Shown here in pieces: positions 6,155 to 12,424 of a stretch of DNA of 12,444 bases. Each line of letters opens with the position of its first letter. Within the stretch, counting starts at the first letter, position 1. Made by a program: the position numbers and the translations under genes. Source of the DNA: Lachnoclostridium sp. UBA1308 (GTDB lineage: Bacteria; Bacillota; Clostridia; Lachnospirales; Lachnospiraceae); contig DBTU01000005.1 in NCBI GenBank assembly GCA_002307215.1, positions 77,178 through 89,621 on the forward strand, in the 5' to 3' direction. The notes under the pieces are model-generated. The model had not been told where the DNA came from, ran no database searches, and saw only the letters and a program-made list of their open reading frames with translations.

Positions 6155-6784
6155 ATGAATCTAATATCGAAAAAAGATTTACTGGCGATTACCGGAATCT
6201 CTTACGGACAACTTTACCGTTGGAAAAGAGAACGCCTCATTCCGGAAGAATGGTTTATCAAGCAATCAGCCTATACAGGACAGGAGACCTTTTTTCCAAG
6301 AGAGCAAATACTGAGCAGAATACACTCTATTCTTGATCTTAAGGATAACTATTCTCATGAGGAATTAGCAAAAATGCTGTCGCCCGAGGCTTCGCAATCA
6401 AAGATAAATTACGAGGACCTGAATCAGATTGATGAAATAGACAAAAATTTGATTGAACGGTTACCGGAGGTTTATCATAAGGAGCAATATGATTATTTGG
6501 AGACGGCACTTATGATTGCAATATCAAAAGCAGCAGTAACATTAAGAGTGTCTGATGATGAAGCTGCTGAACTATTCTCAAGGAGTATTGCACCGGCATT
6601 AGTCCATAAGAGTATTAATACTACTTGCACGATATTCCGGATGGATCAGAGGCTTCATACATTATTTACGCAGAGCCCGGCCAATACTGAATTTGATTCG
6701 GGTATTACAGTAATCGATCGTATTCCTTTAAACGGAATAGTTGATCATGTTAAGACAAGATATATAAGCTTATTTGTTAAATAA
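6155..6784 (+). CDS. yhbD: YhbD-like protein (DUF4004), MerR-like HTH
   Basis: A 209-residue protein of the Bacillus YhbD type. The N-terminus (about 1-60) reads as a MerR-like DNA-binding fold: SKKDLLAITGISYGQLYRW, then RLIPEEWF and QETFFPREQI. The rest is predicted helical (SHEELAKMLSP; a middle helix near ALMIAISKAAVTL) and of unknown role. I place the start at ATG 6155 because GGAGGTGA (6143-6150) lies 7 bases before it. The in-frame ATG at 6131 lies upstream of that SD, at the edge of the leader inverted repeat, with no SD of its own. In Bacillus subtilis the yhbD gene precedes yhbE and yhbF, which encode bactofilins. The same order here, with a bactofilin-like gene 21 bases downstream, supports the call. 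Its role, regulatory or otherwise, is not established. Confidence 0.85.
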   Translation: MNLISKKDLLAITGISYGQLYRWKRERLIPEEWFIKQSAYTGQETFFPREQILSRIHSILDLKDNYSHEELAKMLSPEASQSKINYEDLNQIDEIDKNLIERLPEVYHKEQYDYLETALMIAISKAAVTLRVSDDEAAELFSRSIAPALVHKSINTTCTIFRMDQRLHTLFTQSPANTEFDSGITVIDRIPLNGIVDHVKTRYISLFVK

Positions 6785-6805
6785 AAAAGGGAAGGAGTAA
6801 TAATA

Positions 6806-7420
6806 ATGCGGGATTTTAAAATAGAGGGCTTGGGTAACATAAGTGGAGGAGAATTTGATACTCTTCATGTGGAAGGAGTCGGTAATTGCTCCTCCAATAT
6901 CAAGGCAAAAGAAATTAAAATTCAAGGAGTATTTAATTGTTCCGGTGAGATAGAGACTGATTCTCTATCCTGTGAGGGTGTTGCAAATTTTAAAGCTAAT
7001 ATCAGAGCAAAGAAGATTTATGTTGAAGGAGTTCTATCCGAAAGGCGTGGAACTAAGATTGAGGCGGAGCAGATAACCTGTGAGGGTGTGATAAAGACAG
7101 GTGGCGAGATTTCAGCTGATGTATTGAATGCAGAGGGGTGCATTGATGCGGATGAAATCGTCGGTGATTATATCAAAATATTATCCCACTGGCACAAGAA
7201 CCGACTGATTATGGTACTTAACAAAATACGCTCCAAGGTGAGAATCATTGAGGCTACAACGATTGAACTTAGCGGAGTAAAGGCTGAGACCGTAAACGGA
7301 AAAGACATTAAGATAGGAGCAAACTGTCAGATTGACAATATCGACTGTAGCGGGATATTGTCAATTGATCCGGCTTCCTTCGTAGGTAAGATTACGGGGG
7401 AATATACAAGAAGAGATTAA
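6806..7420 (+). CDS. Bactofilin-like beta-helix (polymer-forming) protein
   Basis: A 204-residue protein made of short beta-helix rungs. An EG/QG turn recurs about every 17 residues (at 7, 23, 40, 57, 74, 93 and 110, with sequences EGLGN, EGVGN, QGVFN, EGVAN, EGVLS, EGVIK and EGCID). A break follows (about 124-145, HWHKNRLIMVLNKIRSK), then further rungs to the end. Bactofilins polymerise into cytoskeletal filaments; in Bacillus the YhbE/YhbF pair has been tied to flagellar assembly and motility. AAGGAG (6792-6797) lies 8 bases before the ATG. It probably forms a two-gene operon with the YhbD-like gene. Only one bactofilin gene is present here rather than two. At 204 residues it is longer than a minimal bactofilin domain, so the second half may stand in for the missing partner. 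Confidence 0.83.
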   Translation: MRDFKIEGLGNISGGEFDTLHVEGVGNCSSNIKAKEIKIQGVFNCSGEIETDSLSCEGVANFKANIRAKKIYVEGVLSERRGTKIEAEQITCEGVIKTGGEISADVLNAEGCIDADEIVGDYIKILSHWHKNRLIMVLNKIRSKVRIIEATTIELSGVKAETVNGKDIKIGANCQIDNIDCSGILSIDPASFVGKITGEYTRRD

Positions 7421-7494
7421 AGAATTCAGCAAGCTGAATTCTTGGTAAATATAAGAATGAATTCCATTGGAAATTCATTCTTATATTCACAGGT
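7420..7494 (+). repeat. Two-hairpin element, copy A core
   Basis: Hairpin 1 has perfect 11-base arms (AAGAATTCAGC 7420-7430; GCTGAATTCTT 7433-7443) about AA. Hairpin 2 has arms 7448-7465 and 7469-7487 with a single bulged A, closing on ATT, then CACAGGT. The element starts on the last base of the bactofilin stop codon. Bases 7421-7494 match the complement of 11793-11866 at 71 of 74 positions. No U-tract follows either hairpin, so it is not a standard terminator. Confidence 0.85.
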
Positions 7495-7511
7495 ATTGAA
7501 AAGGATTTGTG

Positions 7512-7550
7512 CCTACGTAATCCTCGGCGCAAACTAATTCGAAGTGTAGG
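7512..7550 (+). repeat. 39-bp module Y, copy A
   Basis: It matches the complement of 11707-11745 at 34 of 39 positions. The ends can pair (CCTACG with TGTAGG). Both differences between the copies that fall in this stem keep the pairing through G-U wobble. In this copy the module lies 17 bases after the two-hairpin core, with no module X between. Confidence 0.75.
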
Positions 7551-7560
7551 CCGTTAGATC

Positions 7561-7603
7561 AAGCTGAATTCTTTGCGTTCATCAAGATTTAGACTGCGTA
7601 ATC
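7561..7603 (+). repeat. Truncated second copy of the element (half hairpin, module X, start of Y)
   Basis: AAGCTGAATTCTT (7561-7573) equals the second half of hairpin 1. It is followed by GTTCATCAAGATTTA (7577-7591), identical to the complement of 11778-11792 (module X), and then CTGCGTAATC (7594-7603), the start of module Y as found in copy B. It reads as a second element copy that has lost hairpin 2 and most of Y. Confidence 0.65.
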
Positions 7604-7618
7604 TTTTATCCAAACTAT

Positions 7619-7693
7619 AAGAGGCTTCACATGCTTCTCATAACACACTGTCTTAGAGACATATTGTGTGTTATGAAGCTTGTGAAGCCTCTT
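7619..7693. terminator. Long imperfect inverted repeat, probable terminator of the LRR gene
   Basis: Starting at 7619 and 7693, AAGAGGCTTCACA and its complement pair, then one mismatch, GCTTC, a two-base bulge, and ATAACACA: a stem of about 27 bp closing near 7647-7665. It begins 22 bases beyond the stop of the minus-strand LRR gene and also faces the 3' end of the bactofilin operon. U-tracts are weak on both sides. The stem is longer than most terminators, so a mobile-element remnant is an alternative. Confidence 0.6.
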
Positions 7694-7714
7694 GTAATAA
7701 ACAAATGTTAGAGA

Positions 7715-10012
7715 TTATTCGTATATGAGCTCGAAGTCATATTTCTGTGCATATTCCTCTGCGTAGGAATTCGGACTACAGTAAATGGTCTGCTTAAAGG
7801 AAGGATCCCAATAGGAGAAGGAGAATTCACTGATCGAGGTCACTGTACTGGGAATATGAATCTTTGTCAACTTTGGACACCAGCTAAAGGTGTAATCCTC
7901 AATCGTAGCTAGATATTTGGGAAGCCATATTTCTACTAAATTCGGACAACTGCTGAAAGCACTGTTACCTATCGAAGTAATGCTATACGGTAACTTAAGT
8001 GTTGCAAATCCATTGTTGTTGAAAGCATTTGATCCAATGGTTTCTAATGAGGTGGGGAATTGAATCTGTGACAGACTAATGCAGTTCATAAATGCGTTAT
8101 CATCAATCTTTATTAAGCCTGATGGAAGTACCACCTCATTTAGGTTAGAGCATCCAGAGAAGGTATCCAGAGCAATTTCGCTGATTCCATCTGGCAGAAC
8201 AATATGCTCCAGATTTTTGTCATTACGGAAAAGACCGGAGGCAATATATATAATGTTATCAGGTATGGTTAAATCATTTGCATCGCCTGTATATTTTACA
8301 AGAAAACCGTTATTGGTAATAACCATATTGTCTTTTTCATTATTACGAATCCATATGGTTCCTGTAAATACATTGCGTCCGATGGTCTGCAGTGAATCGG
8401 GTAGGGTGACGCTAACCAGTTTTGCACATCCGTAGAATACATTGGAAGCGATTGAGGTTACACCTTCCGGAATATTGATTTCAGTTAGAGAGCGGCAGGT
8501 GCGGAAGGCATCATCACCGATGGATTCAAGCAGTGAGGGGTATTCAATCTCAGTTAAGGAGGTACAGCTATTAAACATACCGGCCGGAATCTTTGTAATA
8601 CCTTCAGAAATTTTTATACTCTTTAAGTTTACACACTCAGAAAAAGCATAATTGCCAATAGACGTAACTGAGTCAGGAATCGTAACCTGGGTTAGTTGCA
8701 TACAACCGGTAAAAGTATTGCCTCCGATGGACGTTAAGGTATCCGGAAGCTGGAGGGAGGACAGACTTTTACAGTAACCAAAGGCCATATCTCCAAGCGA
8801 GGTGGTCTTGTCTGACAAAGTAACTGATTTTAGTTGTGAGCAATTATTAAATAATTCGGAGCTCACAATGGTAACGCTCGCAGGTAGAACCATTTCGGTT
8901 ACCTTACTGCAGCCGGAAAAGGCACCATGCCCAAGATTTTGAACGGAGGCCGGTAAGGCAAGAGAAGTAAGTGAGGAGCAGTTTAAGAAGGCGTAATCGC
9001 CGATCGATGTCACTGTATCCGGTATAGTGATACTCTTAAGACTCTTACAGTCATAAAAGGTATAATCATCGATCTTCGCAAGTGTGGAGGGAAGATTAAT
9101 GCGCGTTATGCTTTTACAGCCGTAGAAAGCCTTGTTTTCGATTTTAATTATGCTCTCCGGTAGAATTATACTGGTAAGTGCCTTGCAATTACGGAAAGCA
9201 GACTGTGGAATCACTGTAACACCATCCGGAATATTTATGTTAGTCAACTTATAACAATTTGCAAACGCATATTCATCAATTTTCTGAACAGAAGAAGGAA
9301 TTGAGATAGAGACTAGTTTACCACAGTTGGAAAAAGTGCTTGGTTGGATTATCGTAATACCGTTCGGAATTGTAATCTTTTTAAGGCTGCTACAATTCTG
9401 GAAAGCTTGTTTACCAAGTGTAGTCAAGGTATCAGGCAGTGTAATAGCTGTTAATTTACTGCAGCCTGTGAAGGCTCTCCTAGAGATATAATACAGTTTA
9501 CTGTCCTGCGGAATGCTGATGGTTTTTATCCCATAACACCAGTTGAAAGCTTCGATACTGATATAATTTACGGAAGCCGGTAATATTACCTTAGTCATCT
9601 TACTACAAGAGGCAAAGGCACCTTCACCAATATAGGTAAGGGTATCCGGTAAAGTTACATTATATAAATTATAACATTGATAGAAGGTATGAAATAGGAG
9701 CTTCTTTACCCCATTTGGAAGATTGATTTTCTTGAGATTTGAACAGTTTGAAAAGGCCTCTTCGTTGATCACCTTAACGCTGTCAGGTAATATAATGGTA
9801 CTTACCTTTGTATTACCGAAAAAAGCACGTTTCCCGATTTCATTTACCGAATCCGGTATGGCTACTGTCTTATCTGTTCCATAGTAGGAGACTAACACCC
9901 CATCCTTTATCAAAAAGTCATTCGTGGAAGCATGAACAATAGTAGGTGAAAGTACAAATAATACGGCAAAAATGAAGAGGATGCCGGTGATTTGTTTCAA
10001 CTTTAGTTTCAT
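7715..10012 (-). CDS. Secreted BspA-type leucine-rich-repeat protein
   Basis: A 765-residue extracellular protein built of LRR_5 (BspA/TpLRR) repeats. It has a signal peptide (KLKLK, hydrophobic stretch, likely cleavage after VHA at 28). I count 29 repeats of about 23 residues with the pattern LPxSVxxIGxxAFxxCxxLxxIx: 22 from about 51 to 552, then a non-repeat island (553-582), then seven more to about 745. The protein ends in a conserved-looking cap (TIYCSPNSYAEEYAQKY). No LPXTG motif, SLH domain, choline-binding repeat or membrane anchor is visible, so it is either released or held non-covalently. BspA-like proteins are linked to adhesion and protein binding in host-associated bacteria; the target here is unknown. 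AAGGAGG (10021-10027) precedes the ATG. The gene is monocistronic and divergent from the acyltransferase. Confidence 0.93.
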   Translation of the reverse strand: MKLKLKQITGILFIFAVLFVLSPTIVHASTNDFLIKDGVLVSYYGTDKTVAIPDSVNEIGKRAFFGNTKVSTIILPDSVKVINEEAFSNCSNLKKINLPNGVKKLLFHTFYQCYNLYNVTLPDTLTYIGEGAFASCSKMTKVILPASVNYISIEAFNWCYGIKTISIPQDSKLYYISRRAFTGCSKLTAITLPDTLTTLGKQAFQNCSSLKKITIPNGITIIQPSTFSNCGKLVSISIPSSVQKIDEYAFANCYKLTNINIPDGVTVIPQSAFRNCKALTSIILPESIIKIENKAFYGCKSITRINLPSTLAKIDDYTFYDCKSLKSITIPDTVTSIGDYAFLNCSSLTSLALPASVQNLGHGAFSGCSKVTEMVLPASVTIVSSELFNNCSQLKSVTLSDKTTSLGDMAFGYCKSLSSLQLPDTLTSIGGNTFTGCMQLTQVTIPDSVTSIGNYAFSECVNLKSIKISEGITKIPAGMFNSCTSLTEIEYPSLLESIGDDAFRTCRSLTEINIPEGVTSIASNVFYGCAKLVSVTLPDSLQTIGRNVFTGTIWIRNNEKDNMVITNNGFLVKYTGDANDLTIPDNIIYIASGLFRNDKNLEHIVLPDGISEIALDTFSGCSNLNEVVLPSGLIKIDDNAFMNCISLSQIQFPTSLETIGSNAFNNNGFATLKLPYSITSIGNSAFSSCPNLVEIWLPKYLATIEDYTFSWCPKLTKIHIPSTVTSISEFSFSYWDPSFKQTIYCSPNSYAEEYAQKYDFELIYE

Positions 10013-10069
10013 TAATCAATTCCTCCTTACATATATAATCATCAATTACTTTGCTTTCAGATGGTATTA

Positions 10070-10098
10070 ATTATATTACCCTGATTTAGGGAAGATAA
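10070..10098 (-). promoter_or_regulatory. Candidate promoter of the LRR gene
   Basis: On the minus strand a perfect -10 TATAAT (10075-10070) has TTATCT 17 bases upstream (10098-10093), only three of six matches to the -35. The spacer contains the inverted repeat CCCT/AGGG (10079-10091). A poor -35 with a symmetric element in the spacer would fit an activator-dependent promoter; this is inference. Confidence 0.4.
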
Positions 10099-10130
10099 CC
10101 ATCTCCTTCATTGTATTGTATGGATGAAGG

Positions 10131-10177
10131 ATAAACAAGTTAAGATTTGCTTAAGATAGAAGCATTTACTTGTTTAT
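10131..10177. promoter_or_regulatory. 10-bp inverted repeat overlapping the acyltransferase -35
   Basis: ATAAACAAGT (10131-10140) and ACTTGTTTAT (10168-10177) are exact inverted copies 27 bases apart. The right arm covers the -35 hexamer of the acyltransferase promoter. Between the arms there is a direct repeat TTAAGAT and a smaller inverted pair GCTT/AAGC. It is a candidate operator or looping site in the divergent spacer. Confidence 0.5.
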
Positions 10178-10198
10178 TAATGAAATTTCTACTATAAT
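10170..10198 (+). promoter_or_regulatory. Sigma-A promoter of the acyltransferase gene
   Basis: TTGTTT (10170-10175), 17-bp spacer, TATAAT (10193-10198, perfect). The predicted start point is near 10205, leaving a leader of about 55 bases. The leader contains the palindrome TTGAC-GA-GTCAA (10222-10233) and the ribosome site AGGAGG. Confidence 0.7.
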
Positions 10199-10259
10199 TA
10201 TAAAATTAAGGTTAACTATGGTTGACGAGTCAATAGGGATAATTAGGAGGAAAATAGCT

Positions 10260-11408
10260 TTGAAAACATTAGGGGAGAAGTCCAGATTTTTGTATATTGA
10301 TAACCTGAGATTGCTTATCATTATTTTTGTCGTAATGGTGCATTTGGCAGTAACCTACAGTGGAATTGGAAGTTGGTACTTTATGGATACGCATGAACTG
10401 GATTTGTTATCAGCAGTGTTCTTTGGTTTGTTTCAGTCCTATACGCAGGCATATTTTATGGGCTTTCTATTTTTGATCTCCGGATATTTTGTAGCCAAAT
10501 CCTACGATAAGAAGGGTACGAAAAGGTTTATCATGGACCGGCTCATAAGGTTGGGCATACCGACACTAATTTATATGCTTTTGATACATCCTTTTATTGT
10601 GTATGTTCTGATTGGAGATACCTGGAGAAGACCGTCGTTCATCAGGTATTATACTGATTATTTGATCAGCTTTGATTTTATCGGAAGCAGCGGACCGCTT
10701 TGGTTTGCATTTGCATTATTGATATTTAACTGTATCTATGTACTTGTACGTATTTTAACTAAAAAACATCAAATCAGAAAGAACTATATGCTTCCGGGGG
10801 TAATAGCTAAGCTAATACTGGTTTTGGCTATTGCTATATTTGCCTTCCTAATACGTCTGGTTCAGCCGATTGATACCGATATCCTTAATATGCAGCTATG
10901 TTTCTTTTCACAATATATTATTCTGTTTATCGTAGGAGTCAAAGCAGGAAGATATGACTGGTTCACACACATTAATTACAAGAGTGGCCGTAGTTGGTTA
11001 TTAGTCGCATTGATTTTAGGCATTATAAGCTGGGCTGTTCTTATGGTTACCGGAGGTGCACTGGATGGTGACGGTTTTGATTTATATAAAGGAGGACTGA
11101 CCTGGCAAAGTGTAGCCTATGCCTTATGGGAATCCTTTATAGCAGTATCGATGTCCATCGGACTGATTGGTATCTTCAGAGAGAAATGTAATAAGCAGTC
11201 CCGTCTGATCAAAGGATTGACAGATAATTCATTTGGAGTATATGTATTCCACGCGCCGATTATCATATCAGTTTCATTACTGTTGGCTAACCTTCAACTA
11301 CACCCGGTTCTGAAATTTGTGCTTGCCTGTGTCGTAGGAATTCCGATCAGCTTTCTCTTCTCACACTACATATTCAGGCGCATACCGTTACTTAAGAAGG
11401 TACTGTAA
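10260..11408 (+). CDS. Membrane acyltransferase, family 3 (OafA/YrhL-like)
   Basis: A 382-residue polytopic membrane protein of the acyltransferase 3 family, which acylates sugars or other envelope and secreted molecules using cytoplasmic acyl donors. Visible: FLYIDNLRLLIIIFVVMVHL with the conserved TM1 histidine (H28), a loop with KGTKRFIMDRLIRLGIP, GPLWF in mid-protein, about ten hydrophobic segments, and the C-terminal SFGVYVFHAPI. I chose TTG 10260 because AGGAGG (10245-10250) lies nine bases before it and the protein then begins MKTLGEKSRFLYIDN, normal for the family. An open frame reaches upstream to a TTG at 10170, but that codon is part of the -35 box, upstream of the transcription start. 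The acceptor is unknown. No polysaccharide genes adjoin it. The stop is only four bases from the convergent small gene. Confidence 0.9.
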   Translation: MKTLGEKSRFLYIDNLRLLIIIFVVMVHLAVTYSGIGSWYFMDTHELDLLSAVFFGLFQSYTQAYFMGFLFLISGYFVAKSYDKKGTKRFIMDRLIRLGIPTLIYMLLIHPFIVYVLIGDTWRRPSFIRYYTDYLISFDFIGSSGPLWFAFALLIFNCIYVLVRILTKKHQIRKNYMLPGVIAKLILVLAIAIFAFLIRLVQPIDTDILNMQLCFFSQYIILFIVGVKAGRYDWFTHINYKSGRSWLLVALILGIISWAVLMVTGGALDGDGFDLYKGGLTWQSVAYALWESFIAVSMSIGLIGIFREKCNKQSRLIKGLTDNSFGVYVFHAPIIISVSLLLANLQLHPVLKFVLACVVGIPISFLFSHYIFRRIPLLKKVL

Positions 11409-11412
11409 GGGG

Positions 11413-11604
11413 TTAATTCTTATTATGAATATCAATTTTATTTCCAATCAAGGATACAAGCATAAGCAATAATCCAATACAGCCAAATGTGATACGTATG
11501 GAATCCGGTATACTGAAAAGAAACCTGTTCGTCAAATTCACACCGGACACCAGCGCCAATCCAGCCATCATGGACCAATAATATCTACCAAATTTTCTGT
11601 TCAT
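11413..11604 (-). CDS. Small two-helix membrane protein
   Basis: A 63-residue hypothetical protein with a short basic N-terminus (MNRKFGRYYW), two hydrophobic segments (about 9-27 and 36-54) and a hydrophilic tail NKIDIHNKN. It belongs to no family I recognise. I place the start at ATG 11604 because TGGAGGT sits five bases before it. The in-frame ATG at 11616 overlaps that ribosome site, so the 67-residue reading is less likely. It converges with the acyltransferase, with four bases between the stops and no terminator in between. It could be a membrane regulator or a toxin-like peptide, but nothing here demonstrates that. Confidence 0.6.
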   Translation of the reverse strand: MNRKFGRYYWSMMAGLALVSGVNLTNRFLFSIPDSIRITFGCIGLLLMLVSLIGNKIDIHNKN

Positions 11605-11658
11605 ATTAACCTCCATAAGCTGCCTGATGTAGCAGTAATACTAATTTCCCTATGTCTT

Positions 11659-11690
11659 AAAAGAGTTCAGTATAGTTAACTCTTTTTTTT
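11659..11690 (+). terminator. Intrinsic terminator with T-tract
   Basis: AAAAGAGTT (11659-11667) pairs with AACTCTTTT (11678-11686) around a 10-base loop, then T continues to 11690. On the plus strand it could stop transcripts running on from the acyltransferase, 250 bases upstream and across the small minus-strand gene. On the minus strand it could end the DUF2812 transcript, though with only four T residues after the stem. Confidence 0.75.
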
Positions 11691-11706
11691 GCTGTGCGCT
11701 AAGATA

Positions 11707-11745
11707 CCTACGCTACGAATAAGTTTGTGCCGAGGATTACGCAGG
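11707..11745 (-). repeat. 39-bp module Y, copy B
   Basis: On the minus strand it runs from CCTGCG to CGTAGG, with complementary ends, and matches 7512-7550 at 34 of 39 bases. The differences at stem positions 4 and 6/34 exchange Watson-Crick and G-U pairs without breaking the stem. Confidence 0.75.
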
Positions 11746-11777
11746 TTCAAACAAACATTCTGTCGCACACTCCAGCA

Positions 11778-11792
11778 TAAATCTTGATGAAC
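11778..11792 (-). repeat. 15-bp module X, copy B
   Basis: TAAATCTTGATGAAC on the plus strand is the exact complement of GTTCATCAAGATTTA at 7577-7591. Here it directly follows the two-hairpin core; in copy A it is separated from the core by module Y and half a hairpin. Confidence 0.75.
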
Positions 11793-11866
11793 ACCTGTGA
11801 ATATAAGGATGAATTTCCTCTGGAATTCATTCTTATATTTACCAAGAATTCAGCTTGCTGAATTCT
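11793..11866 (-). repeat. Two-hairpin element, copy B core
   Basis: It is inverted relative to copy A (7421-7494) and 71 of 74 bases match. Hairpin 1 is 11845-11866 (10-base arms about TT). Hairpin 2 is 11800-11839 with the same single extra A and one G-U pair. In minus orientation it begins 9 bases after the DUF2812 stop codon, so hairpin 1 faces the 3' end of its gene exactly as in copy A. Confidence 0.85.
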
Positions 11867-11875
11867 ATATTCGCA

Positions 11876-12424
11876 TTATTCTCTAATTAGCCGTTCCTTC
11901 TTCAGCCTCCGGTATGCTTTCCATGACTTGATGAAGCCTGATGCCATAAATCGGAGCATGAAAATGAATGTCACTGCAACAAAGGAAAGAATTGATATTG
12001 ATTCGTGTGATAGGGCTAACATACTAAGTTCCAAGCACATAAAAGCGAAAAGTGAACAAAACAGTATCGGTATAAATATCATGATTCTTCTCAGATGCTC
12101 CATACGAGAATCAATATCAGAGAACAGACTGTAAGCCATCTCAGTGGATTTCTTCCTGATGAACAGCCATTTTTTAAAGGTGGAGACTTCTTCGAAGCCG
12201 GTCTCTTCAAGGAAACGTCGGTACTTTATGCTTTCCGGATGAGTAGGGAAATGCTTCATCCATTCCAGATGATATTCATATTCTCCGGGATTGCCTTCTT
12301 CAAATACAAATGTAAAAAAGCTAGTACGGACAAGGTTCTTACCCTGAGCGGCCATTTCGTTCAGCCATATTTCTTCCCTATCAAAATCCCAAATAAAATA
12401 CATCCTATGGACAGTGATTCTCAT
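11876..12424 (-). CDS. DUF2812 family membrane protein
   Basis: A 182-residue protein with the DUF2812 pattern: an N-terminal cytoplasmic domain (about 1-108) with WDFDREEIWLNEMAAQGKNL, a PGEYEYHLEW stretch, a FLEETGFEEV helix and KKWLFIRKK, then two membrane segments (about 113-137 and 141-162) and a basic tail. DUF2812 genes usually follow and act with a PadR-family regulator and may act as its membrane-bound partner. That gene, if present, lies beyond the right edge. I favour ATG 12424, with GGAG a few bases upstream; the in-frame ATG at 12436 overlaps this ribosome site and would add four residues. The same start arrangement occurs in the small gene at 11604. Confidence 0.8.
   Translation of the reverse strand: MRITVHRMYFIWDFDREEIWLNEMAAQGKNLVRTSFFTFVFEEGNPGEYEYHLEWMKHFPTHPESIKYRRFLEETGFEEVSTFKKWLFIRKKSTEMAYSLFSDIDSRMEHLRRIMIFIPILFCSLFAFMCLELSMLALSHESISILSFVAVTFIFMLRFMASGFIKSWKAYRRLKKERLIRE

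Noticed and set aside
7420..7494. Ordinary Rho-independent terminator of the bactofilin operon
   Set aside because: Neither hairpin is GC-rich and neither is followed by a U-tract. The high identity to the distant copy at 11793-11866 points to a repeat element instead, although a termination role is not excluded.
7512..7550. tRNA or tRNA-like fragment
   Set aside because: The 39-bp module has a short terminal stem but no cloverleaf arms, T-loop consensus or anticodon stem.
8079..8651. Plus-strand open frames opposite the LRR gene
   Set aside because: They are antisense shadows created by the regular repeat codon pattern, with no start signals.
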